Below are positions 23,257-32,569 of a stretch of DNA of 42,817 nt, in pieces. A program made the position numbers and the translations under genes. The notes under the pieces were generated by a model that was given only the letters and a program-made list of their open reading frames with translations, ran no database searches and was not told the DNA's origin. Source of the DNA: QYQD01 sp040755415 (GTDB lineage: Bacteria; Desulfobacterota; QYQD01); NCBI GenBank assembly GCA_040755415.1, contig JBFMAZ010000085.1:1-42817 (forward strand). Direction: 5' to 3'. Every line of letters begins with the position of its first letter. Position 1 is the stretch's first letter.

Positions 23257-24019
23257 CTTCCGGCTCTCCTAAATAAGCCTCTATGACCTGGGGATGATTC
23301 TGGATCTCGGAGGGAGTCCCTGTAGCAATGGTCACTCCATGATCGAGGACGACGAGATGCTCGCATAAGCCCATCACAAAACGCATATCGTGCTCGATAA
23401 GGATAATGGCCAGGCCGTAAGCTTCATGGATAGAGTTTATAAAATCCATCATATCACCTGTTTCCCGTGGGTTCATTCCGGCTACCGGCTCATCTAAAAG
23501 GAGCAGTCTGGGGTTAGTGGCCAGGGCCCGGGCTATCTCCAGCTTTCGTTGCTGTCCATAGGCCAATGTCCCGGCCTTCTCGTCGGCGACATTATCGAGC
23601 TGGACTTCGGCCAGGAGTTCTCTGGCCATACTCCGCATCTTCTTTTCTTCAGATTTGTAGCGCGGCAAACGAAAGATCGCCTCCAAAAAACTGGAATGAA
23701 GACGTCCATGGTAACCGATCACTACATTTTCCAGGACGGTTAAGTCATTAAAAAGACGAATATTCTGGAAGGTGCGGGCAATGCCTCTGGCATTTATGAT
23801 ATGGCTTGGTGTGCCGGTGATGTCTTCACCCCTGAAATAAATTTTCCCTTCAGTAGGTAACAGGCGCCCCGTAATCATGTTAAAAACCGTGGTCTTGCCG
23901 GCACCGTTCGGGCCAATAAGACCGATTAGATCTCCTTCTTTCGTCGTTAGGGAAAAATCACTAACGGCCATAAGTCCCCCAAATTTCATGGTCAGATGTT
24001 CGACCTTAAAGAAGGACAT
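23249..24019 (-). CDS. livG: Branched-chain amino acid ABC transporter ATPase LivG
   Basis: LivG is the second ATPase of the transporter. The 256-residue protein has Walker A GPNGAGKTT, the LivG-type signature LAYGQQRKLEIARAL, Walker B LLLLDEPVAGMNP, and IEHDMRFVMGLCEHLVVLD. The long insertion between Walker A and signature (GRLHSSFLEAIFRLPRYKSE) is normal for LivG. It starts 6 bases after livM. Confidence 0.94.
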   Translation of the reverse strand: MSFFKVEHLTMKFGGLMAVSDFSLTTKEGDLIGLIGPNGAGKTTVFNMITGRLLPTEGKIYFRGEDITGTPSHIINARGIARTFQNIRLFNDLTVLENVVIGYHGRLHSSFLEAIFRLPRYKSEEKKMRSMARELLAEVQLDNVADEKAGTLAYGQQRKLEIARALATNPRLLLLDEPVAGMNPRETGDMMDFINSIHEAYGLAIILIEHDMRFVMGLCEHLVVLDHGVTIATGTPSEIQNHPQVIEAYLGEPEGA

Positions 24020-24025
24020 ATGCCC

Positions 24026-25084
24026 TTACCCTCTTCTTTCCCCTGTCCTTAAAAACCCGCAGAACCATTCCCAGGAGAACTCGCGGCGGCCCATGAGTCC
24101 CTGCCGGGCAAAGATCATGACCAGGATAAGCATTATAGCGAAAACAACCATCCGCATTCCCGGTATGCCGGGGATATTAAAAGGTCCGATAGCCATCGGT
24201 TCTTCTACAGCCCTGAGCCATTCCCCGGCATAGGTAATAATTATAGCCGCGATAATAGAACCAGTCATACTTCCCAGCCCGCCGATGACGATTATGACTA
24301 AGAGATTAAACGTCAGGAAAAAACTAAAAAGGGTGGGAGAAATGGTAGTAACCAGATGGGCCATAAGTCCACCGGCCATGCCGGCGAAAAAGGCATGAAC
24401 CACAAAGGCCAGCATCTTGTGCCGGAATACATTGATTCCCATCGCCGCGGCGGCTACTTCATCCTCCCGGATGGCCTGCATGGCCCGGCCAAAGCTGCTT
24501 TTGACCAGGCGGGTGACACAAAAAACAGTGAAGACCGCTACCCCCCAGGACCACCACAAGTTCGTGTATTCGGGCAGGCCCTTAAGGCCAAGGGGGCCGT
24601 TGGTTATACTCTGGGTATTGTTGGCTACTACCCGGACCACCTCCCCAAAGCCCAGAGTAACTATAGCCAGATAATCTCCGCGTACTCTGAACACCGGAAA
24701 GGCCATAATAAATCCAAGGAGAGCAGCAAAAGTGCCGCCTATTAGGAGGGAAGGCAGGAAAGGCAGATGCAGGACAGAAAGCGGCCATATAATGGGTTCG
24801 ATGATAAAACAAAGTTCCTTTTCAGCCGGGCTGATAGTCAAAAGGGCTGTAGTATAAGCGCCCACAGCCATAAAGGCATTCGGCCCCAAAGAAAACTGGC
24901 CGGCTACGCCATTTATAAGATTGTAGCTAACGGCCATGGTAACAAAAATGGCCGAGACGTTCAGGATACGGATCTGGTATTCATCTGCATAGTTTTCAAC
25001 CAGGAAAAGAAAGGCAAAAAGGCACAGGATTGAGCCATATGCGCACAGCCGGTATGTCCGATCTCTTCCGCGCCAGTCCGACAT
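24026..25084 (-). CDS. livM: Branched-chain amino acid ABC transporter permease LivM
   Basis: LivM is an inner-membrane permease. The 352-residue protein has eight or more hydrophobic segments, the family stretch NLINGVAGQFSLGPNAFMAV, FRVRGDYLAIVTLGFGEVVR and the coupling region REDEVAAAAMGIN. The N-terminus has one extra helix, as in many LivM proteins. It lies 6 bases after livH. Confidence 0.93.
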   Translation of the reverse strand: MSDWRGRDRTYRLCAYGSILCLFAFLFLVENYADEYQIRILNVSAIFVTMAVSYNLINGVAGQFSLGPNAFMAVGAYTTALLTISPAEKELCFIIEPIIWPLSVLHLPFLPSLLIGGTFAALLGFIMAFPVFRVRGDYLAIVTLGFGEVVRVVANNTQSITNGPLGLKGLPEYTNLWWSWGVAVFTVFCVTRLVKSSFGRAMQAIREDEVAAAAMGINVFRHKMLAFVVHAFFAGMAGGLMAHLVTTISPTLFSFFLTFNLLVIIVIGGLGSMTGSIIAAIIITYAGEWLRAVEEPMAIGPFNIPGIPGMRMVVFAIMLILVMIFARQGLMGRREFSWEWFCGFLRTGERRG

Positions 25085-25090
25085 GTTTTT

Positions 25091-25978
25091 TTAACCTGAA
25101 GCACCCTTTCCTACAAGACCGGTGGGTCTGAAAAGTAAGATGAGAATCAGAAGGATAAAGGCGAAGGCATCCCGGTAACCGGCGAGAGACGGCAAAAAAG
25201 CGACCAGGAGAATCTCCATTACCCCAAGTAAGAACCCTCCCAGGACAGCCCCGTGGATATTCCCTATGCCTCCGAGAACGGCGGCTACAAAGGCCTTGAG
25301 CCCAGGGATAATGCCCATGAGCGGGTTTATCTGGGGATATTTCATCGCCCACATAATCCCTCCTGCCGCAGCCAGGGCTGAACCTACGGCAAAGGCCAGA
25401 CTGATAACGCGATTTACGTCAACGCCCATAAGCTGAACCATTTCCATGTCTTTGGCTACGGCACGCATGGCCGCCCCCACCCTGGTCCGGTAGAGGAGTA
25501 AAAAAACCAGCACCAGAAGGAGAGCGGTGACTAACGGCACCCAGATACTGAGGCTGAAGACATGCACTCCGGCCAGTTCGTAGGTCTTATTCAAAAAGTC
25601 CGGGCGGTAAAAGGCCTTGGGCCGGCCGCCAAAAACCACAAGCCCCAGGTTTTCGAGAAGAAAGGAGACGCCGATAGCGGTAATTAAAGCCGAGACGCGA
25701 GGGGCATGGCGCACTGGCCGGTAGGCCCCGAGGTCAATAAGGATGCCTAATAGCGCCGTAAGCAAGATAGCTATAATAACCGAAAGCCACCAGGGAAGGG
25801 CATAAACGGATATGCCAAAATAGGTAAAATACGTGGATACCATGAGGACATCGCCATGGGCAAAATTAATAAGGCGGATTATCCCGTATACCATGGTATA
25901 ACCTATGGCTATAAGGGCGTAGAGGCTCCCCAGAGAGATGCCATTTAATAGCTGCTGTAAAAATAAGGGAAGGTCCAC
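25091..25978 (-). CDS. livH: Branched-chain amino acid ABC transporter permease LivH
   Basis: LivH is the partner permease. The 295-residue protein starts with LLNGISLGSLYALIAIGYTM and YGIIRLINFAHGDVLM, both typical, and has the coupling segment MRAVAKDMEMVQLMGVDVNR and GIIPGLKAFVAAVLGGIGNI. About eight membrane helices can be read. It follows the binding-protein gene after 17 bases. Confidence 0.93.
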   Translation of the reverse strand: MDLPLFLQQLLNGISLGSLYALIAIGYTMVYGIIRLINFAHGDVLMVSTYFTYFGISVYALPWWLSVIIAILLTALLGILIDLGAYRPVRHAPRVSALITAIGVSFLLENLGLVVFGGRPKAFYRPDFLNKTYELAGVHVFSLSIWVPLVTALLLVLVFLLLYRTRVGAAMRAVAKDMEMVQLMGVDVNRVISLAFAVGSALAAAGGIMWAMKYPQINPLMGIIPGLKAFVAAVLGGIGNIHGAVLGGFLLGVMEILLVAFLPSLAGYRDAFAFILLILILLFRPTGLVGKGASG

Positions 25979-25995
25979 GTGCGTAATCGGGGTGC

Positions 25996-27129
25996 TTACC
26001 AGGGCTTAACTATTGTAAGGTATCTGAATTGTCCGCCGCGCACCTGCAATATAACCGCACTTTTTACGGCATTGCCGTCCGGCCCGATTGTTATTACCCC
26101 GGATACACCGCCGAATCCCCTGGTGGAGGCCAGGGCGGTCCGGACGGCATCACCATTAGTGCATCCGGCCCTTTTTATAGCATCCAGAAGGACAAAGTAG
26201 GCATCGGCACCCAGGGCGTGGAAGCCGCTCGTCTCCTCTCTGCTTTTTTTGAAAGACTCCATAAATTCTTTGGCCAGGGGTGTCGTGGCCCCTTCCGGTG
26301 CAAAATGGGCCAGGAGATAAAGCCCTTCTACAGCCTTACCGCCTATCTTTATCAACTCGGGGGCCTGGGCTCCATCTGCCGATAATACAGGTACATTGAG
26401 GCCAAGTTCCTGCGCCTGGCGTACAATAAGGGCGTCCTCAGTGTAATAATTAGGTAAATAAAGGAGACCTGGCTGTGACGCCAGAATACTTGTCAGTTGG
26501 GCCGAAAAATCCTGGTCTCCGGTCTGACAATAAGCCATAGATACTACCTTGCCACCCAGATGGGTAAAGGCCCTTTTGAAATAGCTGGCCAGTCCAACAC
26601 AGTAATCCTGGGCCCGATCCACGATAACCGCCACCCTCCGGGCCCTAAGGTTCCGGTAGGCAAACCTGGCTGCCGCCTCCCCCTGAAAAGAGTCGATAAA
26701 GCAGACGCGAAACACATATTTCTTATTCTGAGTCACCAGCGGCAGTGTAGCCGTCGGGCTGACCATCGGAATCTTCGCCTTCTCGCTCAAGGCGGCCCCG
26801 GCCATAGTGTTTGAACTGGTGGCCGAGCCAATAATGGCCTGGACTTTTTCTTTCTTGAGAAGCCGGCTCACGGCATTGGCCGCCTCTATCCGGTCGCTTT
26901 TTTCATCCACTAAAACGAGTTCTACCTGGCGTCCCAGAACTGTGGGACGCATTTGATGGGCGGTCTGGATACCAGCCCACTCCATTTGACCAAAGGCCGC
27001 CACCGGACCGGTCATGGGAAGATAGACACCGATACGAATCGGCTCACTGGCCAGGCTTGAGGATGGCAAAAAGAATAGGAGACAAGGGATAACGAAAACT
27101 GGTATCAAAAAGATCAGCTTACGGCTCAT
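25996..27129 (-). CDS. livK: Branched-chain amino acid ABC transporter substrate-binding protein
   Basis: This 377-residue periplasmic protein has a signal peptide (LIFLIPVFVIPCLLFFLPSS, cut near ASEP) and the Peripla_BP_6 fold. Typical segments are RIGVYLPMTGPVAAFGQ, IGSATSSNTMAGAALSEKAK and VPMVSPTA-like KIPMVSPTATLP. The ATG at 27129 has CAGGAG upstream; longer in-frame starts would bury the signal peptide. It is the first gene of livKHMGF. The true ligand could be an amino acid, amide or short acid; the family is broad. Confidence 0.88.
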   Translation of the reverse strand: MSRKLIFLIPVFVIPCLLFFLPSSSLASEPIRIGVYLPMTGPVAAFGQMEWAGIQTAHQMRPTVLGRQVELVLVDEKSDRIEAANAVSRLLKKEKVQAIIGSATSSNTMAGAALSEKAKIPMVSPTATLPLVTQNKKYVFRVCFIDSFQGEAAARFAYRNLRARRVAVIVDRAQDYCVGLASYFKRAFTHLGGKVVSMAYCQTGDQDFSAQLTSILASQPGLLYLPNYYTEDALIVRQAQELGLNVPVLSADGAQAPELIKIGGKAVEGLYLLAHFAPEGATTPLAKEFMESFKKSREETSGFHALGADAYFVLLDAIKRAGCTNGDAVRTALASTRGFGGVSGVITIGPDGNAVKSAVILQVRGGQFRYLTIVKPW

Positions 27130-27230
27130 AAAATATCTCCTGTGGAATGTTACCCCCCCCGGATCTCTCATGGGCGGAACCAAAAACATCTGCTGCTCGC
27201 AGATGCCCGCCTGAAGGGGAAGAATTTCAA

Positions 27231-27345
27231 ATGTCAAAATCCAAAGTTCAAATGAAGTTCAAATGACAAATGTCAGACGCCTACGCCGGAATTTGTTTGA
27301 GCTTTGGCATTCATTTGAACTTTGGGCTTTGAACTTTGTCATTCT
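27231..27345. repeat. Palindromic TTCAAATGACAAA-type repeat
   Basis: CAAATGTCAAAATCCAAAGT and TTCAAATGAAGTTCAAATG mirror CATTCATTTGAACTTTGGGC and TTTGAACTTTGTCATT around an apex with GACGCCTACGCCGG. It forms a long hairpin just upstream of the livK leader. No gene lies in 27130-27416. Confidence 0.6.
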
Positions 27346-27416
27346 TTTTGGCTTTCAGCCTTCAGCTTTAAGGTCTCACATTTTTTTGCCGTAACAAAAA
27401 ATTTAGAACTAAGTTC

Positions 27417-27689
27417 CTAAAAAGGTACTTTCAACTTAAAAAGAAGAGACTTTATCCTGTCTATAACCCCGGTAGATTGTTCCGATTCTTCCCCCGCCTT
27501 TTTGTTGATATCCGATATATCCTCCAGGGTCTGTTTTTCTTTAACCGGTTTAGACTTCTCTTGCCCGCCTTCCACCGAAACAGCAATCCCCGGAGAAGCG
27601 CTGTCTCTCCGTTTAGGGGTGGTTGTACAGGCTGCGCTCCCGATAAGCAGGGCCAGCACTAAAACATATATACCGTGACGGCCGATCAT
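27417..27689 (-). CDS. Small putative lipoprotein
   Basis: This 90-residue protein begins with a short basic start and hydrophobic segment, then IGSAACTTTPK, a plausible lipobox with Cys21 as the lipidated residue. The rest is charged and lysine/glutamate-rich (KSKPVKEKQTLEDISDINKK) with a hydrophobic end (IKSLLFKLKVPF). There is no recognised domain. A clear ribosome site is missing. It sits alone between repeats and may be envelope-attached. Confidence 0.5.
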   Translation of the reverse strand: MIGRHGIYVLVLALLIGSAACTTTPKRRDSASPGIAVSVEGGQEKSKPVKEKQTLEDISDINKKAGEESEQSTGVIDRIKSLLFKLKVPF

Positions 27690-27741
27690 ATTTTCAAATC
27701 TAAAAATGTTCCAAACTGCAGCGGAAAGAATCTGTTTTAAT

Positions 27742-27805
27742 ATTTTGGGCTTTGGTCATTCGATATTGTTTCGGGTTTCGTGCTTCGGATTTCGAATTTG
27801 AAATC
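27742..27805. repeat. Half copy of the CCGAAATCCGAAGC palindromic repeat
   Basis: TTTGGTCATTCGATATTGTT, TCGGGTTTCGTGCTTCGG and ATTTCGAATTTGAAAT match one arm of the repeats at 13757-13919 and 17436-17583. The partner arm is not seen, so it is truncated. Confidence 0.5.
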
Positions 27806-27854
27806 GCACCGGACACGAAATCCACTGTATGACGATAACTTATATCTACCCTCG

Positions 27855-28211
27855 TTACTTACAAAACATCCGCTGCAGGTGTAACAACTCTCTTTTTAAT
27901 TCTGCCAATAAAGTCCTGTCCTTATCTCCTTCCCGGTCCAAAAAGCCTATCTCCAGTTGCCCCCCCCTACCCTGGACCAGGGCCTTGCGGGCCCCGGCTA
28001 TGGTAAAGCCCTCTTCATAAAGAAGCCTCTTTATCTCCATCACCAGTTCCAGGTCTGACTTCCTGTAAAGCCTCTGGCCGGAAGGCGGACGATATGGCCT
28101 GATTTCCTTAAACTCCGCCTCCCAGTAGCGAAGCACATGCGGTTCTACCCCCACAATCTGGCTAACCTCGCCGATCTTAAAGTAACGTTTGTCCGGGATA
28201 GAGTTATTCAT
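27855..28211 (-). CDS. MerR-family transcriptional regulator
   Basis: This 118-residue protein has the MerR winged helix-turn-helix: RYFKIGEVSQIVGVEPHVLR (about 9-28), YWEAEFKEIRPYR, and GQRLYRKSDLELVMEIKRLL. The C-terminal half is a short helix with no effector cysteines, like the small MerR proteins placed after ihfA in many Desulfobacterota and Geobacter operons. The regulated genes are unknown. A 186-base gap holding a repeat separates it from ihfA. Confidence 0.85.
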   Translation of the reverse strand: MNNSIPDKRYFKIGEVSQIVGVEPHVLRYWEAEFKEIRPYRPPSGQRLYRKSDLELVMEIKRLLYEEGFTIAGARKALVQGRGGQLEIGFLDREGDKDRTLLAELKRELLHLQRMFCK

Positions 28212-28220
28212 GGATCAGCC

Positions 28221-28397
28221 AGTGCCGACGGCTTCGTAAAAAGTCCATTTGCTGCGTTGATGTCAGCTCAAAGGTGAAAGCTCAAAGCTGAAGGGAAGAA
28301 TTGCAGTACCTACACCTACCCCTTTTAGCTTTAAGCCTTGAGCTATTTTTACTGTGCCGTCCCAACTTTGACTTTTTATGAGTTCATTAGTGCTGAC
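28221..28397. repeat. MITE-like repeat family D, copy 3
   Basis: The element runs from GACGGCTTCGTAAAAAGTCC (28227) to TTTGACTTTTTATGAGTTC (ends 28386). It includes TTTTTACTGTGCCGTC, as in copy 2 but inverted. The interior is a different palindrome (AAGGTGAAAGCTCAAAGCTG ... AGCTTTAAGCCTTGAGC). Flanking AGTGCCGAC (28221-28229) and AGTGCTGAC (28389-28397) match at 8 of 9 bases. It fills the ihfA-merR gap. Confidence 0.65.
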
Positions 28398-28685
28398 TCA
28401 TAATTTTTTGTTAAGGGCATCTCGCAGTTTTCTACTGGCCTTGAAAGTAACTACAGATCGGGGTGATATCTCTACTGTTTCTCCGGTGCGCATGTTCCGT
28501 CCCGGCCTGGCTCTTTTCGCCCGAACCTTCAGGATACCAAAATTCGCAATCTTAACGCTATTTCCTTTTAACAACTCCTCTTTAAAGGTATCAAATATTG
28601 ATGTGACCAGTTCAGCGGTCGCCTGTCGGGGGAAGCCGATCTTTTTATGAATATGTTCTACAATGTCTTTTTTGGTCAGTGTCAT
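28398..28685 (-). CDS. ihfA: Integration host factor subunit alpha
   Basis: IHF bends DNA at specific sites and helps recombination and sigma-54 promoters. The 95-residue HU/IHF-fold protein has LTKKDIVEHIHKKIGFPR, VKIANFGILKVRAKRARPGRN (the DNA-binding beta arm with its proline), and the C-terminal FKASRKLRDALN. Its place 29 bases after pheT matches the standard pheS-pheT-ihfA order, which supports alpha rather than HU. Confidence 0.93.
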   Translation of the reverse strand: MTLTKKDIVEHIHKKIGFPRQATAELVTSIFDTFKEELLKGNSVKIANFGILKVRAKRARPGRNMRTGETVEISPRSVVTFKASRKLRDALNKKL

Positions 28686-28714
28686 CTTAGCCCTTCCTGC
28701 AACTCCTTTATTTC

Positions 28715-31126
28715 TTACTCCCTTAATCGTCCATTAAATCTGGATAATATATCATCCACTATGCGCCGGTGGATAGCATTTACTTCTTCATCCTCCAGTG
28801 TCTTATCTGAAGAACGGTAAGTCACCCGTAAGGCCAGGCTCTTATATCCTCGCTCAATTTGCCTGCCCTGATAGACATCAAATATAAAAACATTTTCTAT
28901 TATATCTCCACCCAGTTCGTTAATCACGTGCAAAATCTGGCCAGCGGGAACGTCTTCGGAAACGATAATAGCCATATCCCGCATCACAGCAGGATAGCGG
29001 GGAAGTGGGTTAAAGACCTTTAGGCCCTTATAGGCCTCGACTAAATCGTCAAATGATAACTCAAACATAAATACCTTTTCTTTTACGTCAAATCTTTCAC
29101 AGACAGAGGGATCCATCTCACCCACAAAACCCAGCGTCTTTAGGCCAAGTACGATACGGGCAGACGCCTCTTTTCTGAGATAAGGGGCAGATTTCACCGC
29201 CTGGTCTAAGCTATAGCCAGAGATGCCCAGGGCCTGAAAAACGGCCTCCATCCCGCCCTTGATATCAAAAAAATCGACCTCGTCCCTGGAGAAATGCACC
29301 CCTTCCGGATAGCGCAGCCCGGTACTCATACCGGTTAAATAGGTCTTTTCTACCGGCTGCCGGCCCTCCCCCTGGTCAATAAAGATCTTGCCTATCTCAA
29401 AGAGACGCAGGTTGCTATTCCACTTGTTAAGGTTACTGCATACGGTAGAAAGGAGATTGGGGATGAGAGAAGTCCTTAGCACCGACTGTTCTTCGGTCAA
29501 CGGGTTTAAAAGGTGCACGCACCTATTTCGCTCGTCTGTCTCGGGGATCTTCAAGAGCCTAATTGCCCGCTTATCCATAAAGCTATAGTTAATCACTTCG
29601 TAAAATCCAAGACCGCTGAGGACGGAATGACAGATATTGACAACGGGATGACTCTTTATCCGGGCTAGGGTTGTCAACGAAACAAGGGGGAGTTTTACCG
29701 GGATTTTTTCGTAACCATCAAGGCGTGCTACTTCCTCTATGAAATCGACTTCCCGGCCGAGGTCACCACGGAAAGACGGGGCTGTCACCAAAAGGGTATC
29801 TTTCCCCGCGGTACGCGCCTTGATGCCGATACTCTCCAGTAACCGGCGTATCTTGCCTTTTTTCAGATCGCTCCCCAAAAGGCGGTTGACCTGACCTACG
29901 CGTATGGGAATAGGTTTTTTCACCTCCGGCCTGGAATAGACGTCAATACGCCCCTTTAGAATCTTCCCTCCGCCTGCCTTGGCCATGAGAGAGACAGCGC
30001 GATCCAGAGCTGTCCCTACTCCCTCCATGTCTATCCCCCGTTCAAAACGGTATGAAGATTCGGTGCTCAAATTTAGCCGGCGGCTGGTGCGGCGGACAGA
30101 AATAGGATCAAAATAGGCGCTCTCAATAAAAACCGACCGGGTTTCCCGGGTTATTTCAGAATTTATGCCCCCCATAATCCCGGCCAGGGCCACGGTTTTC
30201 TCCCCATCCGCAATCATAAGCATAGTTTCGGAAAGAGTCCTTTCCACCCCGTCCAGGGTGGTAAAGGTCTCACCCTTCCGGGCCCGATCGACCATAATAC
30301 GCCTTCCGGCCAGGCGCTCCAGATCAAAGGCGTGTAAGGGCTGGCCATATTCCATGAGCACGTAGTTGGTAACATCGACTATGTTATTGACCGGGCGGAT
30401 ACCTACCGCCAGGAGGCGTTTACGGAGCCAGAGAGGTGACCCGGCGACCGCCACATCCCTTATGACCCGGGCGGCATAGCGGGGGCATAGCTCAACGGCC
30501 CTGACCTCTACTGAGGCTGCCTCGCGGATGTCTTCCCCGCTTTCTGAAACCTTAATCCTGGGATAACGAACTTTCTTGTGTAAGATGGCCGCCACCTCAC
30601 GCGCAATCCCCAAAACGCTCAGGCAATCAGCGCGGTTAGGGGTCAGCACTACTTCCAGCACATAGTCTTCCAGCTCCAGGGCCTGGGTCAGGGGAAGCCC
30701 AGATTCCATAGCAGCAGGTAAGATATAGACGCCGCTCTTATCCTCACCCAGACCAAGTTCGGCTGCCGAGCAAAGCATGCCCTCAGAATACTCGCCCTTT
30801 ATGCTGGTCCTGGAAATCCTTAATGGCCCGGGCAGGACGGCCCCTTCTAAAGCCAGCGGCACCTTATCTCCAATGCGGATATTTTCCGCCCCGCAGACCA
30901 CGCGGTATGTATTTTTGCCGGACACCACCTGGCACAGAGAAAGGTTTTCAGCATGAGGATGCGGGGAGATATCCGTAATGTGGCCGACCACTACCTGACC
31001 CAGGCCTGCATCATAATGCGTCAGGTTTTCCACCTCCAACCCGACCATGGTCAGGCGTTCGGCCAGGTCTTCCACAGGAATATCAATGTCCACAAATTCT
31101 TTGAGCCAGTTCAACGTAACCCGCAT
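28715..31126 (-). CDS. pheT: Phenylalanine-tRNA ligase beta subunit
   Basis: PheT pairs with PheS as an alpha2-beta2 enzyme that charges tRNA-Phe; the beta subunit holds editing and tRNA-binding domains. The 803-residue protein has MRVTLNWLKEFVDIDIPVED, the EMAP-like tRNA-binding domain (about 40-150), the B3/B4 editing region (YGQPLHAFDLERL), B5, and the C-terminal FDX-ACB domain (PRYPAVMRDMAIIVSEDVPA to RFNGRLRE). Full length. It begins 23 bases after pheS. Confidence 0.96.
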   Translation of the reverse strand: MRVTLNWLKEFVDIDIPVEDLAERLTMVGLEVENLTHYDAGLGQVVVGHITDISPHPHAENLSLCQVVSGKNTYRVVCGAENIRIGDKVPLALEGAVLPGPLRISRTSIKGEYSEGMLCSAAELGLGEDKSGVYILPAAMESGLPLTQALELEDYVLEVVLTPNRADCLSVLGIAREVAAILHKKVRYPRIKVSESGEDIREAASVEVRAVELCPRYAARVIRDVAVAGSPLWLRKRLLAVGIRPVNNIVDVTNYVLMEYGQPLHAFDLERLAGRRIMVDRARKGETFTTLDGVERTLSETMLMIADGEKTVALAGIMGGINSEITRETRSVFIESAYFDPISVRRTSRRLNLSTESSYRFERGIDMEGVGTALDRAVSLMAKAGGGKILKGRIDVYSRPEVKKPIPIRVGQVNRLLGSDLKKGKIRRLLESIGIKARTAGKDTLLVTAPSFRGDLGREVDFIEEVARLDGYEKIPVKLPLVSLTTLARIKSHPVVNICHSVLSGLGFYEVINYSFMDKRAIRLLKIPETDERNRCVHLLNPLTEEQSVLRTSLIPNLLSTVCSNLNKWNSNLRLFEIGKIFIDQGEGRQPVEKTYLTGMSTGLRYPEGVHFSRDEVDFFDIKGGMEAVFQALGISGYSLDQAVKSAPYLRKEASARIVLGLKTLGFVGEMDPSVCERFDVKEKVFMFELSFDDLVEAYKGLKVFNPLPRYPAVMRDMAIIVSEDVPAGQILHVINELGGDIIENVFIFDVYQGRQIERGYKSLALRVTYRSSDKTLEDEEVNAIHRRIVDDILSRFNGRLRE

Positions 31127-31149
31127 AGTGTGACAGCCTGATTTTAAGT

Positions 31150-32154
31150 CTAAAATTGATTGAGAAAGCGGAGATTATTCTCGTAGAAAAGACGGATATC
31201 GTCAATGCCGTACTTCAGCATGGCTATGCGTTCTATACCCATGCCAAAGGCCAGGCCAGTAACTTCCTCGGGGTCGTAACCGACCATCCGAAAGACTTCG
31301 GGGTCAACCATGCCGGCGCCCATGACCTCTAACCAGCCGGTTTGAGAACAAACCCGGCAACCTGAACCACGACAGATCACACAAAGGATATCTATCTCCG
31401 CACTGGGCTCGGTAAAAGGGAAAAAGCTGGGACGGAAGCGGAGGGAGGTCTGCTCATCGAAGATCTGATGAATAAATATAGTCAATATCCCCTTAAGGTC
31501 GGCGAAGGAGACCTCCTTATCGACCATCAACCCTTCCACCTGATGAAACATGGGGGTATGGGTGATATCTGAGTCACAGCGATAAACCTTGCCCGCCGCG
31601 ATAATCCGCACCGGCGGCCGCTGCCTTTCCATAATACGCACCTGTATTGGAGAGGTATGCGTGCGCAGAAGGACATTCTCAGAGATATAAAAAGTATCCT
31701 GCATATCCCGCGCCGGGTGATCGCGCGGAATATTCAAGGCCTCAAAGTTATAATAATCAAGCTCCACATCCGGCCCTTCGGCCATGGCAAATCCCATTCT
31801 CTCGAATATATCGCATACCTCGCTGGTTATCCGGGTTATGGGATGGAGCTTGCCCGGGGGTATAAACCGGCCGGGTAATGTAATGTCTGTCTTTAGAGCT
31901 GCCTGGCCCTCAAAGGCAAACCTTGTCTGCCGGATATCAAGGGCAGTTTCTATCTCCTTTTTGACGGCATTGGCCAACTGCCCGATACGCGGTCTGAGTT
32001 CTGCCGGCAGGCTTCCCATCTGTTTTAACAGCTCAGGCAGTATCCCTTTACGGCCCAGATACTTGATGCGCAGCGCTTCCCACTCCTCTTGACTCTTGAC
32101 CTCCGGGATGGCCTTAAGCGCCTCGTCTCTTATTTTTTGCAGCCTTTCTTCCAT
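31150..32154 (-). CDS. pheS: Phenylalanine-tRNA ligase alpha subunit
   Basis: PheS is the catalytic subunit, with class II motifs FHQVEGLMVDKEVSFADLKG, RFRPSFFPFTEPSAEID and GMGIERIAMLKYGIDDIR. A CxxCxGxGCxxC knuckle (CVICRGSGCRVC) sits before the conserved GWLEVMGAGMV; several bacterial PheS proteins carry one. I chose ATG 32154 (334 residues); a TTG at 32163 adds three. The N-terminal coiled coil that grips tRNA is present. The upstream 40 bases hold a TTTCAAATTTGAAA palindrome. Confidence 0.95.
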   Translation of the reverse strand: MEERLQKIRDEALKAIPEVKSQEEWEALRIKYLGRKGILPELLKQMGSLPAELRPRIGQLANAVKKEIETALDIRQTRFAFEGQAALKTDITLPGRFIPPGKLHPITRITSEVCDIFERMGFAMAEGPDVELDYYNFEALNIPRDHPARDMQDTFYISENVLLRTHTSPIQVRIMERQRPPVRIIAAGKVYRCDSDITHTPMFHQVEGLMVDKEVSFADLKGILTIFIHQIFDEQTSLRFRPSFFPFTEPSAEIDILCVICRGSGCRVCSQTGWLEVMGAGMVDPEVFRMVGYDPEEVTGLAFGMGIERIAMLKYGIDDIRLFYENNLRFLNQF

Positions 32155-32161
32155 CAGAATC

Positions 32162-32193
32162 AATCTCAGATTTCAAATTTGAAATTTGAAATG
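32162..32193. repeat. ATTTCAAATTTGAAAT palindrome between rplT and pheS
   Basis: AATCTCAGATTTCAAATTTG and then AAATTTGAAATGG form a self-complementary AT-rich unit. Nearly the same sequence is at 33071-33106 between infC and rpmI. Both are probably ends of the CAAATTTGAAAT class of intergenic repeats. A role in the transcript is not evident. Confidence 0.5.
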
Positions 32194-32195
32194 GA

Positions 32196-32540
32196 TTATT
32201 GCGCCATCCTGGCAATTTTTGCAAAGCAGGCCGGATCGCTTATAGCCAGATCAGAAAGGATCTTACGATCCAATTCTATCCCCGTCTTCTTTAATCCACC
32301 CATCAGCCTGCTATAAGAGAGGCCGTTTAGCCTGGCCGCTGCGTTGATTCGGGCAATCCAGAGGGCTCTAAATTCCTGCTTCCGCACCCTGCGATCACGA
32401 TAAGCATAGGTCAGGGCGCGGTCTACCGCTTCTTTAGCCGTGCGGAAGATCCTGCTCCTTCGTCCCCAATATCCTTTGGCTAAAGCCAGGACCTTATTTC
32501 TCCGTCTCCTGGCCTTAAAACCCCTTTTTGCTCTTGGCAT
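32196..32540 (-). CDS. rplT: 50S ribosomal protein L20
   Basis: L20 is an assembly protein of the large subunit and, in E. coli, represses the rpmI-rplT mRNA. The 114-residue sequence is typical: MPRAKRGFKARRRRNKVLAL, AKGYWGRRSRIFRTAKEAVD, RDRRVRKQEFRALWIARINA, and LNGLSYSRLMGGLKKTGIEL. AAGGG lies 7 bases before the ATG. The unusual 310-base gap from rpmI contains a MITE-like repeat, so any L20 control region differs from the classical compact layout. Confidence 0.97.
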   Translation of the reverse strand: MPRAKRGFKARRRRNKVLALAKGYWGRRSRIFRTAKEAVDRALTYAYRDRRVRKQEFRALWIARINAAARLNGLSYSRLMGGLKKTGIELDRKILSDLAISDPACFAKIARMAQ

Positions 32541-32569
32541 AACAGTACCCTTTCTTTAAAGTTTTTTAA